A stretch of DNA of 64,000 bases from Reticulascus tulasneorum (taxonomy: Eukaryota > Ascomycota > Sordariomycetes > Glomerellales > Reticulascaceae): NCBI GenBank assembly GCA_001557505.1, contig LSAX01000004.1, positions 806,001-870,000 on the forward strand, in the 5' to 3' direction. Positions 56,760 to 64,000 of the stretch are shown piece by piece. The notes below the pieces were generated by a model. The model made no database searches. It was not told where the DNA came from and worked only from the letters and a program-made list of their open reading frames with translations. Numbering within the stretch: position 1 is the stretch's first letter; each line of letters opens with the position of its first letter. A program made the position numbers and the translations under genes.

Positions 56760-57693
56760 TGTCGTTATTTCACTCGGATTGTAGTTTGGGATCGAGGCGT
56801 TTTGACTTGTTTGGGATTGATACCATAGTCTTCAAATTCGGGGACTGATTATGTTTGGAGATACCTTGGAGAGAATGGATGTGTTTGTCACGGCCACGAG
56901 AAGAAGAAGAAGATTACAGATACAAGAACAAGAACAGAATAGCTTCAAAGCAACGATTAACGACAAAATAGCAAAATAATATTTGATATCTCAAACTACT
57001 CTTTCCTTCTCGCTCGGTGATCTTGAACGTCCCTGTGTTGCCTTTCGCTCCGAGCTTTTCGCTCCGAGACTTCGGCCATGATACGGCCAGGCGGGGCAGC
57101 ATTCCCATGAGGGTTTTCCACTGCATGCATTAACAAATTACAATGCAGACGACTGACGAACCATGCCCAGTGTCCATATATGATTTTATCTTGTTGTCGC
57201 GGGGCATTACCACAACCGTGGCTAAATAATTGACGCTCACCAGGTGCTACTGAGGGCAGTGGCTCCATCTGCATGAACATTTATTTGTTTGAGCCGGTAG
57301 GCATACTCAGGGCTTCTGGCTCAGCCACATAGTCCGCCATATGCCTCCTGATTCGTCAAGATGCTGGCTAGGACAATGAACCACTCACGATGCCATCGTA
57401 GGCGGGGTCAGTATTAGCTTGCGATTCTCAGCCGCCATGCCCAGCCTTTCCCAGCTCCTTCCACCATATTTTCTACCAGCCATCTCGTGTGATTGCATTT
57501 TGCTCCCGGAGTGTGTTGTGATAGCCTCGCCTCTTTTCTTTGTGTAATTCTTTTTGCGTTGGAAGTATTGGTCGGTCTGTGGGCGGTGGCTTCGCAAAGC
57601 TCTGCCCACGTTCACAATCGTCGGGCGCCGCTGCGGGTATGCGATGTCGTCTCGCTTCGTTACTTTGATTGAATCCACAACGCGCCTCAGAAG
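56760..57693. other. Intergenic region upstream of the second NLR
   Basis: About 0.9 kb with no supportable gene. The 186-codon minus-strand frame (57385-57945) is mostly antisense to the NLR start. Confidence 0.4.
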
Positions 57694-60600
57694 ATGAAGA
57701 AATTTACGAAGAGCATCATTAATCGACAGAAGCGGCCTCAGACTAGCAGCCACCCGTCTGGGAATGCTAGCCAGGTAGAAGGAGTGAGCGGTAGCCGTTC
57801 CACACTGAACGGGCAGCCTTCTGAGAGCGTTCCGCCGCCGTTCCCTGATGGAGTCAAGGTATGGCACGACTGCCCTGGCGCCGTGGTGGATATATGCTTT
57901 GTCCACGGGTTGACCGGCGACCGGGACAACACCTGGACTTGCCACGGACAGTCCACACCATGGCCACAGACCCTACTCCCGCTCAAACTTCTGAGCGCTC
58001 GTATTCTCACATTTGGTTATGACGCATATGTGGTACGCAAGTCGGTTGCGGGAACGAATCGCCTGATCGACCATGCTGAGAACCTTTTGAATGATCTAAC
58101 GACAGAAAGAGACGGCTCTAAGGCATCGTCTCGTCCTCTTATCTTTGTCGTCCACAGCCTGGGCGGCCTTGTGTGCAAGGAGGCTATTCTCCTCTCGCGA
58201 GATAATCCTGAACGTCACCTCCGTGGCATATTTGATTGCACCAGGGCTGTTGTGTTCATGGGCACTCCTCACAGGGGAGCCTGGATGGCCGACTGGGCCA
58301 ATATAATGGCTTCAGTTCTGGGTCTTACGAGGTCTACCAACAAATCACTGCTAGAGATCCTGGAGGTGGACAACCAATTCCTCGAGTCTGTTCAAGTTAG
58401 ATTCCTGCGAATGATCAGAGAACGGCGGGAAGCGGGCCAGGGTATCGAGATCACCTGCTTCTTTGAAGAATTGCCTTTGTCTATGGTCGGGAAGGTCGTG
58501 TCCAAGGAATCGGCTACTCTTCCGGATTACAGCTCATTTAGCATTCACGCCGACCATAGAGAGATGGTCAGGTTTAGCTCTGCGGAAGATAACGGCTTCA
58601 AAAGACTCTCTGGAGAGCTGAGTAGGTGGGAAACTCAAATCAGGGATAAGGCTCAATCCGATGTCGGTATGTTCGGCGTTATTGTCCCTAGCTTCAAGCC
58701 GTCAACTAATTCTATTGGTATAAAGCCCAAAGCCTCAAGCACTCGAGGCTGACACAGGAGTGCCTGCAATCGCTAGCTTTTCGCGAAATGGAAAGTCGAT
58801 TCAATGATATCGAGCACGCTGCCGATGGAACTTGCGAATGGCTACTTCCACACGAGAAACTGAAGGAATGGGCTGCCTCGGATCGAGGCTTGCTGTGGAT
58901 CAAGGGGAAACCTGGATCTGGGAAATCGACATTGCTACGATACACTCTCAGCGATGCCGTTCTTGCGTCCACCATGGGAAACAAGGCGCTCATACTGTCG
59001 TTCTTCTTCCACGGTCGTGGTACCGAGCTCCAAAAGACGCCGCTTGGCTTCTTCCGGGCGCTCCTCCATCAACTCCTCCGTCATTGTCCTGAAACTCTCC
59101 CAGACCTTATTGCTACTTTCCAGGAACGGTGCAAGAACATAGGGGAACCGGACAAACAATGGCATTGGCACCCTGGCGAGCTGCGAGCCTTTTTAAAGTC
59201 CTCGCTTATATCGGTCCTACGGAATCGTCCAGTTTGGCTTTTTGTCGACGCATTAGACGAGTGCGGTGAAGAGAATGCAATCCATCTGATCGAGGAGTTC
59301 AAGTCCTTGCTACAGAAGCTTGCACCGACTACTCTACCATTTCACATTTGCTTCACCTGCCGTCATTACCCAATTCTCAATCTGGATTACGGCTTCGAAA
59401 TTTGCCTTGAGCATGAAAATAGAGACGATATCTCCACCTTTGTACAAGCCCAATTCTCCGACCGCGTGTCATCAACGATTCCCCACCGAATACCAGCATC
59501 TATCACAGAGCGGGCCGCAGGTGTTTTCATGTGGGCGAGCCTCGTGATAAGGCGAGTTATCAGCCTTGAGCGCAGGGGTGTAGGTTGGACAGCGATCGAG
59601 GCAGAAATCAATGCCATTCCTCCAGACCTTAATAAACTATACCATGACCTCGTCAAAGGCATGGACGAGAGACCAGCCTCCCTGAAGCTGATCCAGTGGA
59701 TATGTTTTGCCACGCGGCGCCTTTCACTGGACGAACTACGGTGGGCCATGATTGTCGACGCCGACTGCCCGTACCGGTCATTGCAGGAATGCCAGAAAGC
59801 GCAAGATTATATCAACACGGAGCAGATGAAGAGAAGACTCCAGACACTCAGCTGTGGTCTTGCTGAAATCGTGTCATTGTCTGACGACGAGATATTCTCT
59901 GACGAAGGGGTATCATCTGGCGACGAGGTCATCCAGTTCATTCATCAGTCCGTTAAGGACTTCTTCATCGAAGAGGGTCTATCAGCTTTGGATAATAGTG
60001 CAAAGTCAACCGATTCTGCAGTCGGAGTCGCGCACTATCGATTATCAAGGACTTGCATACGCTACATGGGAATGGAGGAGATCTGCCAGTCAACAAGCGA
60101 GAGTTTGAGATCCGAGTTTCCTTTCCTGCATTACGCTACGACGTCGTGGATGTTACACGTGAAACAAAGCGAAGAGGAGGGTGTGTCTCAAAATGATCTT
60201 TTAGACTATTTCGCCTGGCCGTCGGAAACTCTATTGCAATCATGGGTGCGCGCTTTTAACCAAATGGAGCCATATCGAATCGCCTGCCCACCACAAGGAA
60301 CAAGCATGGTGCACATCACATCTCGCTTTCGCTTAACAGAGCTGTTGGAAATGATTATACAAAAGAGAAATCAGATTGAAATCAACTTCGACTCGAAGGA
60401 CGGCATTGGCCGGACGCCACTATCATGGGCCGCTGGGAACGGACATCGGGATATCGTGACGCTACTACTTAACACTGGAAAGGTCGAGGTGGACTCTAGA
60501 GATAACGAGGCCCGAACGCCGCTATCGCGGGCAGCTACAAACGGCCGTTCGGCTGTTGTATCGCTACTGCTTAGTACGGGCAAGGTCGATATTGACTCGA

Positions 60601-61295
60601 GAGATCGATGGGGCTGGACGCCATTATCATGGGCCGCTGAAAATGGGTATGAGGCTGTCGTAGCGCTACTATTTGCTACAGGTAAGACTAACATCAACTC
60701 GAAAGATAGAGATGGCCGGACGCCGCTGTCGTGGGCCGCTGCAAACGGGAACGAGGCCGTTGTAGCACTGCTGCTTGATACAGGCAAGGTCGACGTGGAC
60801 ATGAGAGATAATACTGGTCGGACGCCACTATCATGGGCTGCTTCAAACGGCTGGCGGGCGATAGTGACGCGTCTGCTTGACACGGGCAAGGTCGACGCCG
60901 ACTCGAGAGATAATGTGGGTCACACGCCTCTACTTTTGGCCGCTGCAAATGGTTATCGGCCTACCGTAGCGCTACTCCTTAACACAGGAAAGGTCGATGT
61001 CGACTCAAGAGACGAAAGGGGCCGGACTCCGCTATCGTGGGCTGCTGGAAACGGTTATGGAGCTATTGTAAGGCTGTTGCTTGATACGGGCAAGGTCGAC
61101 ATGGACTCGAGAGACGATGATGGCCGGACACCACTGTCTTGGGCCCACAAATTTGGGCATGAGGATATTATAAAGACATTACAGCATGATGGCTGTACAG
61201 ACCTAGTACAATTGGAGAGTTGTACGCTAGATATCCAGGAGTTGCAGTTGAGATTCGAGAGGCAGGCGGCCAAGATGGTGATACCTAAATTCTGA
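57694..61295 (+). CDS. Alpha/beta-hydrolase (SesB-like)-NACHT-ankyrin NLR
   Basis: Exons 57694-58666 and 58726-61295 encode 1,180 residues, joined at SDV|AQSLKHSRLTQECLQSLAF. Residues about 55-310 are a DUF676/SesB-type alpha/beta hydrolase, with VDICFVHGLTGD and nucleophile elbow FVVHSLGG (Ser about 155). NACHT follows, with P-loop GKPGSGKST (about 385-393), Walker B LFVDALDEC (about 496-504) and a helical arm. The C-terminus holds eight 34-residue ankyrin repeats (residue about 883 onward) that are strongly alike, around GRTPLSWAAxNG and LLLxTGKVDVDSR. This tripartite design is a fungal NLR: ligand-sensing repeats, a switch NTPase and an effector enzyme. All key motifs are intact. Confidence 0.93.
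60399..61214 (+). repeat. Coding ankyrin repeats, eight 102-bp units
   Basis: Eight in-frame units of 102 bp encode 34-residue ankyrin repeats with strong nucleotide similarity (for example TCATGGGCCGCT and GGCAAGGTCGA recurring). The last unit is degenerate. Confidence 0.85.
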
Positions 61296-62553
61296 AAACT
61301 CGGGAAGTCCTAGAGCGGCCCTGTTCGCGTTTACTTGACGTTGCAGATTGCCAAGTGCATAAATGTCCAAATGATGCTTGGTCTCGATGTCCAGAGGATC
61401 GTCAGGAGGCGGAGGAGTGCAAGCCCACTGAGAGCTTGTTCCTGTAAAACAGGAATACCCGCTACTTTCTATAACGAAATTGACAAGATGCTTAAGCTTA
61501 CTCAAGTTCGTCAGAATATGCTGCCACGACCCGGAGTTGAGCTGGACGTGGAAGAGCTTGATTGATCTAATCGAGCTTTTGCACTTGTAGATGAGAGACT
61601 GTAAAAGGTCCGATGACATTGAAACTCTGGTAAGAGAAAGGGACTGAAGGCAGAGCGAATGATGAAACCTGATAACATCGATATTCAGGACTGGTGCACT
61701 GCCTTCCTCAATGTTTGGAGTAAATCCAATCTCAAGGGATTCCAGGCTTGGAGCAAGCTCAACAAGTCCGAGCATCGAGATCGCATATTCCTCGTTTCTA
61801 TTTATCATGTTCGTAGGCAGGAAGTATCTTGAGGACCAATAGTTTTCGCGATCGTGTGGGATGTCTCTTGAGAAAAGCCCCAGATGCCGAAGGCGTCCCA
61901 GGGCCTGCCCGAACGGTACTTGCGGAGTCCCCGTGCCGGCAAGGAGCGCTCCGAAATCATAGGGGGCCGGGAAACTGAGCTCGAGATCTGTCAGATTTGG
62001 GAGCGGGACGCCTAACAATGCTGTTGTGATAGTCTTGGGGAACTGTGTCGCTACATCGTGATGGAGAGTTGCGGCACGATTGGTGGCTTCGAAAACACCG
62101 AGATTGGAAAATTTGGCCAGGCAATCGGATAGGAGTTCATCGAGGCCAAGAGAGTATGCCCGGGCGGATTCGCGTTTGTGCTTCCTGCAGCCATCGAATC
62201 CTATCTCGACGTGAAGCACATGCAAGGCATATTTGCTGTTGGAAAGTCCGACAAGCCTTACCAAAGGCCATGATCCTCCCCAAGACGAGTTGAGTGTTGC
62301 AACGACGTGGCGGAACAGACGCTGGGAGGCGCTTCGGCAGAAGGCTTTACTGACAAGCCGCAAAGTGGCGAGTCGAAGGCGGCCATCATGACTTAGTGTG
62401 TCTGTAGGTCGAGAACTCGAATACCTATCTGGATACCGGAAATTTCCGCTCCTCTCAACAGAGAACGCGATCTAGAGCAGAGTTGTAGTGATAGGTTTGG
62501 AGCTCGACCAGAGGAGTGCTTACAGCATCACAAATTTCTCCAGGTAAAAACAT
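61227..62553 (-). CDS. F-box-like / LRR-like fungal protein
   Basis: Exon 1, 62553-62524 (MFLPGEICDA), joins exon 2, 62471-61227, across a 52-nt GTAAGC...CTCTAG intron in phase 0, giving 424 residues. The LPGEICDAIAF start and the RLATLRLVSKAFCRSASQRLFRHV segment match the fungal F-box-like domain, here with an insertion between the helices. The rest has spaced leucine-rich segments (LPNLTDLELSF, LAPSLESLEIGF, LCLQSLSLTRV) typical of the large fungal F-box/LRR-like family, which probably act as ubiquitin ligase adaptors. Its 3' end overlaps the NLR coding end by 69 bp in antisense. Confidence 0.72.
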
Positions 62554-63104
62554 CTCGACAAGCCTTGCCTGCCTAGGTAGTTAATATCCACGCCTTCAAG
62601 TGTGATGATTCAGATGCCTTATCTGGTGGTGGTTATGATTAGACGATCCCCACAAACGTATCCATCCTGCTGTGTTTTGCGGGGTCAGGAGCAGATGATA
62701 ACACAAACTACCTAGTGTAAGATGTTTACCTAATCTTCAAATAGCTGCCTGCTTTAAAAATGATCTTTTGCAACCTCGTAGAAATACAAGCGTTAGCTAG
62801 CTGTCAGTGACAATCAATGAGTCAATGACAAGTTTGTGGAGGCAGCACGACTACCAGTTCGCATGTTTTGCCCCATCCTTTCTCAGCAATGTGGCATAAT
62901 CCCTGCTGGGACTTGTTTAATTTGTCCTGCCACAAGGAATAACCGATAGGGCATCGGATCAAGAGTACTGTAGCACTATTACTAGTAGACTTTGCTTACT
63001 ATATCTAGTAAATTAGTAAGACTAGGAGAATAATATCTATTGTATCGACAGAATCCACGTCAATCGAGATCCACCCATGCCTGGAACTCGTCAAAATCTT
63101 ATTC
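62554..63104. other. Intergenic region
   Basis: An AT-rich 551-bp stretch with no gene. It holds the F-box gene promoter and the 3' end of the last gene. Confidence 0.4.
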
Positions 63105-64000
63105 CTACTGACTGTCAGGTCCTGTCTGGGTCGGTACCGTAGCTGGTGGTGTAACTGCATCAGCTGCTGTTATAACGGAATCCGATGTAGGTGAATGTGC
63201 GGTAGATGCATCTGTGATGTCGGCCCCAGTCATAGATACATCTGGTGTGGCAGAGATTTCTTCGATCGAGCTCTGCACTTCCAATACCTGGACATGGGTG
63301 TTCATCTTGTCTACCTCCTTGGATTCGCCGCTCGGGTTCTTCAGTCGTGGATGCTCGGGCTCCGTTATGTCCAACAAAGCCAGCTTGTCTCCGCGCTCCG
63401 TCACCGGAACTAACTCGGCTCCTCCCGACCACGTTCCGGCACCAAGCTCCTCGTGGGCCAATCGGTGCAACTGCAAAGCACCATTGGTCTGCCATTCCAG
63501 CTGCTGGTAGGCTAAGATGCCGTATTTCTTTCGAAGAAAAGACAACAAAGGATCGAGAGCGAGCGAGATAGTAATGAGAACTCCGCCCACAATGAAGATG
63601 AACAGCAGCCCAAACATGCTGAACGACACGTATGCTGTGCCGATAACTTTCTGGACTGAAATTTAACAACGAAACTCGAGCAGATGTGGATATAATAGGT
63701 CTACTCACAACATTGCTGCATATCATTTTCTCCATATCATTTTCCGGCCCTTGGTCAAAGTAACGCAGTATGTCTTTTTGTGTTGGGCCAATTACGGTCT
63801 TGATCGTTCCGCCCTGGATTCCAGCCATGGATATATCATTCCAGCTAATGACGTCCAGCATCCATTGGTTATCTGCTAATGGGCCCGAAATCCCCTGTGC
63901 GAGAGAGTGCCGCGCCGTGGAAGCGCGACTGCTAAGCTGCTTGACGATGTACGATAGACCTCCTGTAAACTGAGCCGCGGCCCTCATCGCGAATGCGATT
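63105..64000 (-). CDS. Fungal membrane protein of unknown function, N-terminus off the right edge
   Basis: The visible exons run from the right edge to about 63714 and from about 63659 to 63105. They join as MICSNV|KVIGTAYVSFSMFGLLF using a GTGAGT donor and CAG acceptor. A hydrophobic segment (MFGLLFIFIVGGVLITISLAL) is followed by a basic cytosolic-type stretch (FLRKKYGILAY) and a Thr/Ala/Ser-rich tail. I see no catalytic motif. It resembles a family of multi-exon fungal membrane proteins with no assigned role. The start lies outside the window. Confidence 0.6.

Noticed and set aside
57385..57945. 186-codon minus-strand frame
   Set aside because: Largely antisense to the start of the NLR. 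No recognisable features.
60371..60889. 172-codon minus-strand frame
   Set aside because: It is antisense to the ankyrin repeats and is kept open only by their periodic sequence.
1..64000. Transposons, CRISPR arrays, rRNA or tRNA genes
   Set aside because: I saw no transposase, reverse transcriptase, long terminal or inverted repeats, spacer arrays or foldable tRNAs. Repeats present are microsatellites or coding repeats.

Overview
The window looks like a chromosomal segment of a filamentous ascomycete (Pezizomycotina, probably a Sordariomycete). Genes carry short GT-AG introns of about 48-110 nt with CTAAC/CTAAT-type branch sites. Fungus-typical families are present (HET, NACHT-WD40 and NACHT-ankyrin NLRs, a Ccr4 deadenylase, an AcrB-type protein, an LYR protein). 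The palindrome AGGTACCT recurs in intergenic DNA. No species can be named from the sequence alone.

Left accessory region, about 1-15,050. A carnitine-acyltransferase-like enzyme (minus strand, running off the left edge) and a full-length ABC exporter (plus) diverge from a 1.0-kb promoter that holds three copies of CCCAGGAAT. Next come two intronless minus-strand genes that read like the bacterial lipid A modification enzymes ArnA (formyltransferase fused to UDP-glucuronate oxidative decarboxylase) and ArnB (PLP-dependent UDP-4-keto-pentose aminotransferase). Together they should convert UDP-glucuronate to UDP-4-amino-4-deoxy-L-arabinose and its N-formyl derivative. With an acyltransferase and an exporter alongside, the simplest reading is part of a biosynthetic cluster for an aminopentose-bearing metabolite or glycoconjugate. 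The glycosyltransferase and scaffold enzymes are not in the window and would have to lie to the left or elsewhere. An 11-exon secreted subtilisin-like protease follows and may or may not belong.

Middle region, about 16-28 kb: a possible tiny spliced gene, a HET protein, a C2H2-like regulator, a CsbD-like stress protein with an upstream TGACGTCA site, a secreted cyanophycinase-like S51 peptidase, and a sterol 4-alpha-carboxylate 3-dehydrogenase (Erg26) family protein.

Conserved core, about 29-57 kb: CCR4, a SAM-dependent methyltransferase, a divergent pair of an LYR-motif (LYRM5-like) gene and an unrecognised gene, an acrB homologue, and a class 3 lipase. Intergenic spaces here are long, up to 4.6 kb, and contain simple repeats but no gene I can support.

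Right accessory region, about 48-64 kb: a HET-NACHT-WD40 NLR and an alpha/beta-hydrolase (SesB-like)-NACHT-ankyrin NLR flank the lipase. A convergent F-box-like gene overlaps the 3' end of the second NLR by 69 bp, and a membrane protein of unknown function runs off the right edge. With the HET gene near 17 kb, the window carries three genes of the kind used in fungal self/non-self recognition.

Gene models marked as spliced were reconstructed by eye from GT-AG sites, reading phase and family conservation. Exon boundaries should be read as predictions.
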